Positions 26,919 to 35,163 of a stretch of 64,000 bases of DNA are shown here, one piece after another (the first letter of the stretch is position 1; the number at the start of each line of letters is the position of its first letter). This DNA comes from Clostridiales bacterium. Lineage in GTDB: Bacteria; Bacillota; Clostridia; Christensenellales; Aristaeellaceae. Below the pieces are notes generated by a model, which searched no databases, was not told where the DNA came from, and was given only the letters and a program-made list of their open reading frames with translations. The position numbers were made by a program, and so were the translations under genes. The DNA lies in the NCBI GenBank assembly GCA_012729115.1, contig JAAYDR010000045.1, positions 1-64,000 on the forward strand. The letters are read 5' to 3'.

Positions 26919-28253
26919 ATGACCTGCCGAATCCTTGAGCCTGCCCGTTTGCATGGCAGCGTTCAGGCTCCTCCCGCCATAGGCGAAGCCCTCCGGGCCC
27001 TTTTGCTGGCCTCCTTGGGAAGGGGGCCTTGCCGTTTCCATGGATTGAATCCGCCTCTTGTCGGAAAACTGCGGGAGGTAACCGGCATCCTGGAGGCTCT
27101 GGGATCAGGGATGTCCTGGGAGGGAGATGTGCTGCAGGTGGAGCCTGTTCCTTCAGGCACGTGGGTCTCGCAGCAAGTTCCCTGCCACGTTTGTGTTGAT
27201 ACGGAGGCATTGCTGCTGATGGTTCCTGTTCTATGGGCACAGGGGCGCAGGGCTGTGCTCAGGTTGAGAGACGAGCCGGAAGCCTTCTTGTTGAAGGGGC
27301 TCCAAGACCTGTCCAGGCAGGCCGGCACTGTGATCGCACGGGTGGAGGCATCCCAGGGGCAGTCCGCCACAATCGAAGTGCAGGGTAAGCTGACTTCGGG
27401 ATCTTATGAGATGGACGGCTCCCTGCCCGGTATGCTGATCTCGGGTATGCTGATCGCCCTTTCCCACGCTGCGGATCAGCAGGGGCAGGATATCCCCTCC
27501 AGGCTTACCGTCACCGGGTCCCTGGCCTGCCGCGCCCAGGTGGACAGGACGCTGGAGTGGATGAAGCGTTTTGGGAGATGCTATCAGGAGGAAGGGTCAG
27601 GTGTGTTCCTCTTGGAGTGTGCCCAGGGCCCGTACCCGGAGGATGTTTGTATTCCGGGGGATTGGTCCAAGGGAGCGGCGCTGCTTTGCGCCAATGCACT
27701 GGGCAGCGGGGTGGTGGTGGAAAACCTTCGGGAGAGCGGAGAGATGTCCGCCTTCCGGGGAGAGGCCCGGATTTTGGATATGCTGCGACAAATGGGTCTG
27801 CTGGTTTTTGAGAGTTGGGAGAATCTTTATGTAACAAGCCCTTCCAGGGCGCGGCTCTTGCCCCTGAATGCCGATTGCCGGGACATGGTGGATCTCGTGC
27901 CTGTGCTGGCGCTGCTGTGTACCCAGGCCTGCGGGGAATCTACCCTGTGGGGGATGCGGGATTCTGGACATAAGAACAGGAAGCTGCTGGAGGCCACGGT
28001 GCAATTCCTGACCCGGATGGAGGCTCAGGCACAGCTGTCCGATCAGGGGGATGCCCTGATCCTGCAGGGTCCCATCCGGTTGTGTGGGGGGGTTCAGGCA
28101 GAGGTGGGCGGGGACTCCAGGATGGCCATGTTGCTGGCATTGGCGGCTTTGATAGCCCAGGAACCCATCACCGTTTCCGGGATGGAGATCCTGGAGGAAT
28201 TCTGGCCAGGATTCCTGGAAGATTATCAGGCCTTGGGGGGAAGGGTGTCCTAA
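26919..28253 (+). CDS. EPSP-synthase-fold protein with degenerate active site
   Basis: 444 residues, the length of 3-phosphoshikimate 1-carboxyvinyltransferase (AroA). The start is ATG 26919, with AGGAGG 8 bases upstream; ATG 26913 is too close. The fold is recognisable from RALLLASLG, DGSLPGMLISGMLIAL, MVDLVPVLALLC, SRMAMLLALAALIA and GMEILEEFWPGFLEDYQALG. However, most catalytic positions differ from E. coli AroA. The Lys22-Ser23 pair reads I-G, NAGT reads DTEA, the Ser-Ser-Gln site reads Pro-Gly-Met, Glu341 of KETDR is missing, and Lys411 is Glu. Asp313 and Arg386 equivalents remain. It is probably not a working EPSP synthase. The next gene, rlmD, follows 21 bases later. Role unknown. Confidence 0.78.
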   Translation: MTCRILEPARLHGSVQAPPAIGEALRALLLASLGRGPCRFHGLNPPLVGKLREVTGILEALGSGMSWEGDVLQVEPVPSGTWVSQQVPCHVCVDTEALLLMVPVLWAQGRRAVLRLRDEPEAFLLKGLQDLSRQAGTVIARVEASQGQSATIEVQGKLTSGSYEMDGSLPGMLISGMLIALSHAADQQGQDIPSRLTVTGSLACRAQVDRTLEWMKRFGRCYQEEGSGVFLLECAQGPYPEDVCIPGDWSKGAALLCANALGSGVVVENLRESGEMSAFRGEARILDMLRQMGLLVFESWENLYVTSPSRARLLPLNADCRDMVDLVPVLALLCTQACGESTLWGMRDSGHKNRKLLEATVQFLTRMEAQAQLSDQGDALILQGPIRLCGGVQAEVGGDSRMAMLLALAALIAQEPITVSGMEILEEFWPGFLEDYQALGGRVS

Positions 28254-28274
28254 GGGACCCCCAGAAGGAGAAAG

Positions 28275-29642
28275 ATGATTCAAAAGAACCAAACCATAGC
28301 GCTGACCTGCGCCCGCTTGGGGGCGGAGTTGGAGGGCATTTGCCGGCACGAGGGACAGACGGTTTTTGTGGAGGGAGCGCTGCCCGGGGAGAAGATCTCG
28401 GCCAGGGTCCTCAAGGTTGCGCCCCGCTATGCCTTTGCCCAGATGTTGTCCCTGGAGAACCCTTCAAAGGACCGTCGGGAGCCGTTTTGTCCCGTGTATG
28501 ACCAGTGCGGGGGATGCAGCGGTCAGCACATGTGTTATGATGCCACGCTGGAGGCCAAGTGGCAAAATGTGCTGGATTCCCTGAACAGGGTGGGCGGGCT
28601 TGGCTTGACCGAGGAGCAGGTGCCCCCTGTGCTGGGAGCCGGGGCCCCCCTTCGTGGCCGCAACAAGACCTCTCTGCCGGTGGGCGGAACCATCGACGAA
28701 CCGGTATTGGGATTCTATCGCAAGCGGAGCCATCGCCTGGTGTCCATTGAGGATTGCCCGGTGGCCATGGCCGGGGTCAGCCGGGTGATTCAGGTGGTAA
28801 AGGAATGGATGCGCCAAAGCCGGGTATGGCCTTATGACGAAGAGACCCACCAGGGGACGCTGCGCCATGTGGTGGTGCGGACAACCCGCAAGGGAGAGAT
28901 GATGGTGCTGTTGGTGGCTGCTGCGGCAACGCTGCCGGACATCCCCCTTTTGGTTTCCCAACTCACCGGCCGGGTGAAAGGGTTTTGCGGGCTTCACCTG
29001 AGCGTCAACACCGCACACAACAATGTGATTTTGGGGGACAACTGCCATAAGCTCTATGGGGAGGATGCCCTGGTGGAGGAACTGCTGGGGCTGGAGTTTG
29101 AAATATCCCCCCTGTCCTTCTTTCAGGTGAACCCGGCTCAGACGGAGAAACTTTACCAACAGGCCATCGCCTTTGCCGCTCTTTCCCCAGAGGATCTGGT
29201 GGTGGATGCCTACGCCGGAGCGGGCACCATTGCCCTGTGCATGGCCCGGCAGGCGAAAAAGGTAATCGGTATTGAAATCGTTCCCCAGGCTGTGGATAGC
29301 GCCTGGCGTAATGCCCGGCGGAACCATATCGACAACGTGGAATTTTACACCGCCGCCGTGGAGGATAAGCTGCCCGCCCTGGTGGCCAAGGGCCTGCGTC
29401 CGGAGGTGGTGGTGCTGGATCCTCCCCGCAGAGGGGTGGAACCCGCTGTTATCCAAGCGGTACTGAAGGCCGCTCCCCGGAGGGTGGTCTATGTGAGTTG
29501 TCACGTGCCCACCCAGGCAAGGGACATCGCTCTTCTGGTCCAGGGAGGCTACCGTTTTGAGGCCTGCCAGCCCGTAGATATGTTCTGTTACGCCAGCGGC
29601 GTGGAGAATGTGGTCAGTCTTGTCCGGGGGGAAACCTTGTAG
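28275..29642 (+). CDS. rlmD: 23S rRNA (uracil-5-)-methyltransferase, RlmD/TrmA family
   Basis: 455 residues. An N-terminal TRAM RNA-binding domain (about 8-60) leads to an iron-sulfur cluster motif CPVYDQCGGCSGQHMC. Next are a central domain, then SAM site DAYAGAGTIALCMARQAK, IEIVPQAVDSAWRNA, LDPPRRGVE, and catalytic Cys in VVYVSCHVPTQARDIA. Family members methylate U1939 (RlmD) or U747 (RlmCD) of 23S rRNA; Firmicutes often carry a dual enzyme. The usual SCNPAT after the catalytic cysteine reads SCHVPT here, a small deviation. AAGGAG lies 4 bases before the ATG. Confidence 0.92.
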   Translation: MIQKNQTIALTCARLGAELEGICRHEGQTVFVEGALPGEKISARVLKVAPRYAFAQMLSLENPSKDRREPFCPVYDQCGGCSGQHMCYDATLEAKWQNVLDSLNRVGGLGLTEEQVPPVLGAGAPLRGRNKTSLPVGGTIDEPVLGFYRKRSHRLVSIEDCPVAMAGVSRVIQVVKEWMRQSRVWPYDEETHQGTLRHVVVRTTRKGEMMVLLVAAAATLPDIPLLVSQLTGRVKGFCGLHLSVNTAHNNVILGDNCHKLYGEDALVEELLGLEFEISPLSFFQVNPAQTEKLYQQAIAFAALSPEDLVVDAYAGAGTIALCMARQAKKVIGIEIVPQAVDSAWRNARRNHIDNVEFYTAAVEDKLPALVAKGLRPEVVVLDPPRRGVEPAVIQAVLKAAPRRVVYVSCHVPTQARDIALLVQGGYRFEACQPVDMFCYASGVENVVSLVRGETL

Positions 29643-29730
29643 AAGTTGCCAACCCTTTGGTGTCATTTACGGACGGCGATACCTGATCCCCTATGATCGC
29701 GTAAAGGGTAGTTTATGGCAAGTAGTTATA

Positions 29731-29764
29731 AAAAGCGGCGTCCTTTGATGGGCGTCGCTTTTAT
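29731..29764 (+). terminator. terminator after rlmD
   Basis: AAAAGCGGCGTCC (29731-29743) pairs with GGCGTCGCTTTT (29751-29762), including two G-T pairs, across TTTGATG, followed by AT. The A-tract before the stem makes it partly bidirectional. Confidence 0.7.
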
Positions 29765-29765
29765 G

Positions 29766-29794
29766 TTGACAATTCGAATCCATAAGAATAGAAT
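29766..29794 (+). promoter_or_regulatory. strong sigma-A promoter of the TetR-ABC operon
   Basis: TTGACA (29766-29771), exactly 17 bases, TAGAAT (29789-29794). The palindrome TTATATAA at 29803-29810 lies at the expected transcript start and could be part of a TetR operator. Confidence 0.75.
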
Positions 29795-29842
29795 GACAGA
29801 CGTTATATAACTATTGATACTTTATGGGGGAGGGAGCCTCGT

Positions 29843-30412
29843 ATGCCGCCGAAAACGAAAATCACAAAAAAAGAGATCCTTTCGGCTTCCCTTTCGATTG
29901 TCCGGGAGAGTGGAGATGCCGCCTTGAACGCAAGAGCAATTGCGAAAAAACTGAATTGTTCAACACAGCCGATTTTCAGCAACTATTCCACCATGGAGGA
30001 TGTAAAGGCAGATGTGATGCTCACGGCAAAGCAGCTTTACCGGCAATACCTTGAAGATGGCATGAAGGATGCTCTCTATCCGCCCTACAAGGCAAGCGGT
30101 ATTGCCTATATCAGATTTGCCAAGGAAGAAAGGGAGTTGTTCAAGCTTCTTTTTATGCGGGATCGTTCCCGTGAGGAAATCAAAGAGGAGCGGGAAGAGA
30201 TCTCCCATCTGCTGCAGCTGATTGCATCGAGTACAGGAATGAGCTTGGAGGAAGCCTATTCGTTCCATATAGGAATGTGGATCTATGTTCATGGAATTGC
30301 CACCATGATTGCAACAGCTTATCTGGATTGGGACTGGGAGAGGGTAAGTAGCATGCTCACCGAGGCTTACCAGGGGATGAAAGAGCGGTATATAAAGAGG
30401 GAGGACGAGTAA
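29843..30412 (+). CDS. TetR/AcrR family regulator of the adjacent ABC exporter
   Basis: 189 residues. The N-terminal HTH (KKEILSASLSIVRESGDAAL, then LNARAIAKKLNCSTQPIFSN) is followed by the helical ligand domain, with FAKEERELFKLLFMRD resembling the WHG-type TetR C-terminal domain. It is first in an operon with an ABC ATPase and permease. The stop abuts the ATPase ATG with no gap. Autoregulated repression of a drug or peptide exporter is the usual arrangement and is inferred here. The cassette is more A+T rich than its surroundings, suggesting transfer. Confidence 0.9.
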   Translation: MPPKTKITKKEILSASLSIVRESGDAALNARAIAKKLNCSTQPIFSNYSTMEDVKADVMLTAKQLYRQYLEDGMKDALYPPYKASGIAYIRFAKEERELFKLLFMRDRSREEIKEEREEISHLLQLIASSTGMSLEEAYSFHIGMWIYVHGIATMIATAYLDWDWERVSSMLTEAYQGMKERYIKREDE

Positions 30413-31138
30413 ATGGACTCGATCGTTATCAGCAATCTGACAAAAAAATACAAGGATGTCACGGCTGTGGACAGGCTTAGCCTATCCATACGAGCCGGGG
30501 AGATATTCTCTTTGCTGGGCGTTAACGGCGCAGGCAAAACCACGACCCTCAGGATGCTCTCCTGCCTGACGCGTCCCACAGACGGCGATGCCATGCTCCA
30601 TGGGAAAAGCATTCTCAGAGATATGCAGGCGGTGAAATCCATGATCGGGGTTTCACCCCAGGAAACAGCTGTTGCCCCGAATTTGACATCGCGGGACAAC
30701 CTGGAGATGATGGCGGGCTTTCATGGATTCTCCAGAGAAAAAAGAAGGATGAAAACAGCAGAACTTACGGAGCAGTTGGGCTTGCATGAAATCCTGAACA
30801 AAAAGGCCAGGATGCTTTCGGGCGGTTGGCAACGCAGGCTCAGCATCGCGATGGCCCTGGTTTCCCAGCCACGAATTCTGTTTTTGGACGAGCCGACCCT
30901 GGGGTTGGATGTACTGGCAAGAAGCGATCTGTGGGATGCGATCCGCGCTCTGAAAGGAAAAACCACCATCATTCTGACAACGCACTATATGGAGGAAGCA
31001 GAAGTACTGTCTGACCGCATTGCCATCATGAAAAACGGCAGGCATCTGCTAACGGGAACTCCAGATGAAATCAAGAATAAAGCGGAAACCGACCGCTTTG
31101 AGGATGCCTTTGTGAAGCTTGTCAAGGAGGGAAACTGA
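30413..31138 (+). CDS. ABC transporter ATP-binding protein
   Basis: 241 residues with all nucleotide-binding motifs: Walker A GVNGAGKTTTLRML, Q-loop VSPQETAVAPNLT, signature MLSGGWQRRLSIAMAL, Walker B RILFLDEPTLGLD, and switch His in LTTHYMEEAEVL. It is of the DrrA/CcmA type that pairs with ABC-2 permeases. The stop and the permease start share one base (TGATG). Likely exports a drug, lipid or peptide; substrate unknown. Confidence 0.95.
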   Translation: MDSIVISNLTKKYKDVTAVDRLSLSIRAGEIFSLLGVNGAGKTTTLRMLSCLTRPTDGDAMLHGKSILRDMQAVKSMIGVSPQETAVAPNLTSRDNLEMMAGFHGFSREKRRMKTAELTEQLGLHEILNKKARMLSGGWQRRLSIAMALVSQPRILFLDEPTLGLDVLARSDLWDAIRALKGKTTIILTTHYMEEAEVLSDRIAIMKNGRHLLTGTPDEIKNKAETDRFEDAFVKLVKEGN

Positions 31139-31869
31139 TGAAGATGCTCACATTTTTCAGACGCACGGCAAAGGAAATCCTGCGGGACCCGCTGAACATT
31201 GCTTTTGGCATAGGATTTCCGCTGGTCATCCTGCTGCTGCTGACCGCCATACAGTCCGGCATGCCCGTCAGCCTGTTTGCAATTGAGGAGTTGACCCCCG
31301 GCATATCGGTGTTTGGTCTATCATTTATGACATTGTTTTCCGCCATGCTCATCGCCAAGGACCGGTCCACGTCTTTGTTGCAACGGCTGTATACGACGCC
31401 CTTGACCGCCGAAGATTATATCTTGGGATATACGCTTCCCTTGGTCCCCATCGCAGTGGCGCAAAGTATCATTTGCTATATCGTGGCGCTGTTGTTGGGC
31501 CTGGAAATAAGGGTGACCATTTTGTATGCCGTGCTGTCATCCATCCCCATGGCGGTGTTTATGATCGCATTGGGGCTATTGTGCGGCAGTATCTTTAATG
31601 ACAAGCAGGTAGGCGGTATTTGCGGGGCCCTGCTGACGAATCTGGCTGCCTGGCTTTCGGGCACGTGGTTTGATCTGGAACTGGTGGGCGGCGCTTTCAA
31701 ACAGGCAGCCTATGCGCTGCCCTTTGTGCATGCGGTGGAGCTGCAACGGGCTGTGTTACAGGGAGACCCGGCGGGTGTTTTTCCGCATCTTTGGTGGGTG
31801 CTGGGGTATGCCTGTATGACAGTCCTGGTATCTATTCTGGTATTTACCCGAAAGATGAAAAAGGAGTAA
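31138..31869 (+). CDS. ABC-2 type transporter permease
   Basis: 243 residues with six hydrophobic segments typical of ABC-2 permeases: FGIGFPLVILLLLTAIQ, FGLSFMTLFSAMLIAKD, DYILGYTLPLVPIAVAQSI, ILYAVLSSIPMAVFMIALGL, IFNDKQVGGICGALLTNLAA, and LWWVLGYACMTVLVSILVF near the end. RSTSLLQRLYTTPLT is the usual amphipathic coupling segment. It forms the exporter with the preceding ATPase. Confidence 0.93.
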   Translation: MKMLTFFRRTAKEILRDPLNIAFGIGFPLVILLLLTAIQSGMPVSLFAIEELTPGISVFGLSFMTLFSAMLIAKDRSTSLLQRLYTTPLTAEDYILGYTLPLVPIAVAQSIICYIVALLLGLEIRVTILYAVLSSIPMAVFMIALGLLCGSIFNDKQVGGICGALLTNLAAWLSGTWFDLELVGGAFKQAAYALPFVHAVELQRAVLQGDPAGVFPHLWWVLGYACMTVLVSILVFTRKMKKE

Positions 31870-31917
31870 ACCGTGTGAAACGCGGTCTACACAGGGGCGA
31901 GAGCAACAACCCCGGTT

Positions 31918-33465
31918 TCACCTCGCCTTTTGAAACAGGTATTTGATCCTTCCTGCCAGGGAAAGCATGCTTTCCCGGTCAAAGAACCAGCCGCAGGCCA
32001 GGGTCACAGCGGAGGCGTAGATGAGCAAAGGAACTGCCAGGGTGATCCACTTGAAAAAGCCGTTGATGTTGAGGGGCCAAAGGAGGAAAGGCAGGGCGAT
32101 CAGCGCCACCTCCAGCACCATGCGCAGGATGCGCCAGAAGGTCTTTTGCCAGGGAATGTGGATAATGTGCCTGGGTACAAACCAGAGTTGAAGGGCGGTT
32201 CGCAGAAGGTTGGCCAGGATCAGCCCGGCCAGCACCCCGCAAACGGCGGCGGTGATGCTGATTTGCAGCCCCCACAAACCCAAACCCAGACCCAGAACTG
32301 TTGCGGTGATCACCTGAGCCGTACAATGGTGCCGGGTCTCCCGGAATTTGCCGCTGGCGATAATCATCAGGTCCATGGGCATCTTGCCATGGTCGGTGAT
32401 GGCTTCCAGGACAATGAGCAGGCCGATGGCCGGGGCCCTGTAGATGGCGTCGGTGATGGCGTCGGTATAAAGCACCACAAAAGGCACAATCAATATGGCG
32501 GCGCAGGAAAAGAGAATTGTGGTGATGGCCAGGTACAGGTACTCAAAATCCCGGTAGGCCACCTGGAACTTCTTCTCCTCCCCATTGGCCAACAAATGTC
32601 CAAAGCCGCTGTAGATACCGGTGGTGGTCATCTTGAGGATACCCCAGAGACCTATGGTGACCATGTGATAGGTGCCGTATACGCTGACCATGGCAGTATC
32701 GCGGGTGATGATGGTGGTGAGCATGACCCCGGCGCCCTGCTGAAAAGCCGTGGTGAACTGCTGATACATGGCGTCCCAGCGGCGGGACAGGGCTGCCTTG
32801 TTGGGCTTGGCAAACGGGTCAATCTGGGGGTATTGCTTGCGCACATAGGCAGAGAGCAGTACGGAGCGCAGCACAATGGTCAAAGATGCGCAAAGCCGCA
32901 CCAATATGATGTTGACCCTCAGGTAGCTGAGGATGACAATCAGAGCGGTGGAGAGTAGCAGCGAGCTCATGGAGGCTATGGACACCATATAGGTTCGCTG
33001 GTCCGCGGTGAGAAGCACCCGGTAGCGGGAGAGGGTAAAAAATTCCAGGGACCCGGAGATGCCCATGGCAATGATCAGCAATGACACGGAGAGGCTGTCC
33101 ATGGTGTCCAGTTTGACAAACAGGGGATAGATCAGGGAGAAGGCAATGGTGACGCCCACGAAGATGTAACCCGCGAAGTTATAGTACTGACGGGCTGCGG
33201 AAACGATTTCGCTGACTCCCTGATCGTCCTGCTGGGTAAGAGGCTTGTACAGGCTGAATACGGCTGCGGATGCCAGGCCGGCCTCCACCAAGCGGAAGTA
33301 GGTGAGGAACTCCGTCACGGACACAATAAGGCCGTTCACCTGGGATCCGTAGAAGAGCATCATCAGCCGGGGCGTGACAAAGCCCATCAGCATGGCGGTC
33401 AGCTGATAGGCGGCAGTGGAAGCGGTGTTCTGTACAAAGCGGGTGGTTCGGGTGTTGCGGCTCAA
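31918..33465 (-). CDS. polysaccharide flippase-like membrane protein (MOP superfamily)
   Basis: 515 residues with about 14 hydrophobic segments and the Wzx/oligosaccharide-flippase style start (RNTRTTRFVQNTASTAAYQL, then MGFVTPRLMMLFYGSQVNGL). This superfamily flips undecaprenyl-linked oligosaccharide across the membrane. It is the last gene of the minus-strand glycan operon; its ATG follows the LicD stop by 13 bases. It would export the product begun by the sugar transferase at the head of the operon. Confidence 0.88.
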   Translation of the reverse strand: MSRNTRTTRFVQNTASTAAYQLTAMLMGFVTPRLMMLFYGSQVNGLIVSVTEFLTYFRLVEAGLASAAVFSLYKPLTQQDDQGVSEIVSAARQYYNFAGYIFVGVTIAFSLIYPLFVKLDTMDSLSVSLLIIAMGISGSLEFFTLSRYRVLLTADQRTYMVSIASMSSLLLSTALIVILSYLRVNIILVRLCASLTIVLRSVLLSAYVRKQYPQIDPFAKPNKAALSRRWDAMYQQFTTAFQQGAGVMLTTIITRDTAMVSVYGTYHMVTIGLWGILKMTTTGIYSGFGHLLANGEEKKFQVAYRDFEYLYLAITTILFSCAAILIVPFVVLYTDAITDAIYRAPAIGLLIVLEAITDHGKMPMDLMIIASGKFRETRHHCTAQVITATVLGLGLGLWGLQISITAAVCGVLAGLILANLLRTALQLWFVPRHIIHIPWQKTFWRILRMVLEVALIALPFLLWPLNINGFFKWITLAVPLLIYASAVTLACGWFFDRESMLSLAGRIKYLFQKAR

Positions 33466-33478
33466 AAATACCCCTTCT

Positions 33479-34231
33479 TTACAAGGTGAGATGCTGCGGC
33501 CTGCGCTCGCTTTCCGGAGGCGGAGTCATGTAGTCGGGGCCATACAGTCGAGTGAGCACCTGGCTGGCGTCCCGGGGAAGGCGCACAGTCAGGGACTGGA
33601 AATCCCCCGGCACGGGTGCGTCAAAAATGTCCGGAGAAAATGCCGTGCCCAGCAGATGAAAGGAACAGTTGGCCATGTGAAGCAACGGGCTGGCAGGGTT
33701 GCCCAGGCGGGAGAGGCGGTCATAGGCCCGCAGCTTAACGGCCTTGGGAAAGGGTTTGCCCATCAAAGACGTACATAAAAGCATCGCCCGCTGTGGCAAG
33801 GAAAATCGGGTATAATCCGTGTGTTCCTTGAGCGTCCCCTGAAGGATACGCAAACCCAGCAGCTTCAGCCCCCGCTGGAGGGGATTTTCCGGCAGGGGAT
33901 CCAGGATGAACAGGTCCACAAAGGCCAGTTCTCCTCCTCCCTGCCGCCGGATTCTGGGCACCCAGGTATCCGTTGTATCCAGATAAAAGCCTTGGCTGCA
34001 TTGAGAAGGATAAAGGGCAGCAAAACGCTCATAGCTGCTGCGAGGCATCACCAGATCCACATCATCGTCCCAGGGAATGAAGCCCTTGTGCCGAACAGCT
34101 CCCAGCAAGGTACCGCAGATCAGGCAGTAAGGGATCCGGTTCTGCTCCAAAACCCGGACGGTATCCTGGAGAAGCTGTAAAAGCTCCCCCTGTATTTTCT
34201 CCAGGGCAGCCTGCAGCCGGGGATCCATCAT
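33479..34231 (-). CDS. LicD family nucleotidyl/phosphotransferase
   Basis: 250 residues. The LicD motif CGTLLGAVRHKGFIPWDDDV with VDL carries the DDD metal site of the nucleotidyltransferase-like fold. LICG and DLFILDP follow. LicD proteins transfer phosphocholine, and eukaryotic relatives (fukutin/FKRP) ribitol-phosphate, from a CDP-linked donor onto a glycan. The start overlaps the stop of the transketolase C-terminal gene by 4 bases. No licA/licC-type choline activation gene is present in the window, so the transferred group is not known. Confidence 0.9.
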   Translation of the reverse strand: MMDPRLQAALEKIQGELLQLLQDTVRVLEQNRIPYCLICGTLLGAVRHKGFIPWDDDVDLVMPRSSYERFAALYPSQCSQGFYLDTTDTWVPRIRRQGGGELAFVDLFILDPLPENPLQRGLKLLGLRILQGTLKEHTDYTRFSLPQRAMLLCTSLMGKPFPKAVKLRAYDRLSRLGNPASPLLHMANCSFHLLGTAFSPDIFDAPVPGDFQSLTVRLPRDASQVLTRLYGPDYMTPPPESERRPQHLTL

Positions 34232-35163
34232 GCTTCACCCTTCAGCGCTTTGAAGGCGGAGGCAGCCACGCCTTCCCCGTCCAGGCCAAAGGCTTTTTTC
34301 AGGTAGTCCTGGTTGCCCACCAAAGAGGAATAGGTGTCCTGAAGCCCCAGGCGAACAACCCGCGGGCGGCTGTGGGGCAGACCGCAGACCACTTCGCAGA
34401 CAGCGCCTCCAAAGCCCCCCAGCACGGTGTGCTCCTCCAGGGTGAACAGGAGCGGTACCTGGTTGCAGAGCTTTGCCAGATAGGTTTCGTCGATGGGCTT
34501 CACCGTGGGAAAGCTGGCTACGCCAACGCTATACCCCTTTTCACCCAGCAGTTCCGCCGCCTCAAGAGCGCTGCCCAGGATGCCGCCTGCTGTGAGGATG
34601 TAGGCATCCGTGCCCTCCCGGCGGGGCACGGCGCTGCCGGTTCGGTAGTTTGCCAGGGGAAGACCCTGGCTCAGGTCCGGTTCCCCGCCCCGGCCAATGC
34701 GCAGGTAGGCAACGCCCGGTTCATTCAGAAAGCAGGTCATCACGGCCTCGGTTTCTCTGGCGTCGGCAGGGGCATACACCTTCACCCCGGGGAGCAGGCG
34801 AAGGGCGCTCATGTCCTCGGTGGCGTGGTGGGTCATGCCCAAAGTACCGTACACGAAACCAGCTCCCACGCAGACAATTTTTACGTTGACCTCGTGGTAG
34901 GCGCAGCAGTTGCGGATCTGCTCCAGGCAGCGAAGGGTGGGGAAATTGCCGATGGAATAGACCACCACGGTTTTCCCTTCCAGCGCCATGCCCGCGGCCA
35001 TGCTCATCATGGCCTGTTCGGAAATGCCCGCATTGATAAACCGGTCCGGAAATTCCTTGATAAAGGGAAAAAGCACCCCAAAGCCTAAATCCCCTGTAAT
35101 CAGCACCAGGTCAGGATTGGCCCGGGTGGCATCCTGCAAGCAGCGGGTGAAGGTATCTCTCAT
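34228..35163 (-). CDS. transketolase C-terminal subunit (pyrimidine-binding plus C domain)
   Basis: 311 residues, starting at ATG 35163 (MRDTFTRC), which overlaps the end of the N-terminal subunit gene by 4 bases. It contains the pyrimidine domain, with NAGISEQAMMSMAAGMALEG (conserved Glu in ISEQ) and GTLGMTHHATEDMSALR, and the C domain FTLEEHTVLGGFGGAVCEV. It pairs with the neighbouring gene to make a split transketolase, an arrangement common in archaea, actinobacteria and Firmicute accessory loci. Its place inside a glycan operon suggests it supplies or consumes a special sugar phosphate. Confidence 0.93.
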   Translation of the reverse strand: MRDTFTRCLQDATRANPDLVLITGDLGFGVLFPFIKEFPDRFINAGISEQAMMSMAAGMALEGKTVVVYSIGNFPTLRCLEQIRNCCAYHEVNVKIVCVGAGFVYGTLGMTHHATEDMSALRLLPGVKVYAPADARETEAVMTCFLNEPGVAYLRIGRGGEPDLSQGLPLANYRTGSAVPRREGTDAYILTAGGILGSALEAAELLGEKGYSVGVASFPTVKPIDETYLAKLCNQVPLLFTLEEHTVLGGFGGAVCEVVCGLPHSRPRVVRLGLQDTYSSLVGNQDYLKKAFGLDGEGVAASAFKALKGEA

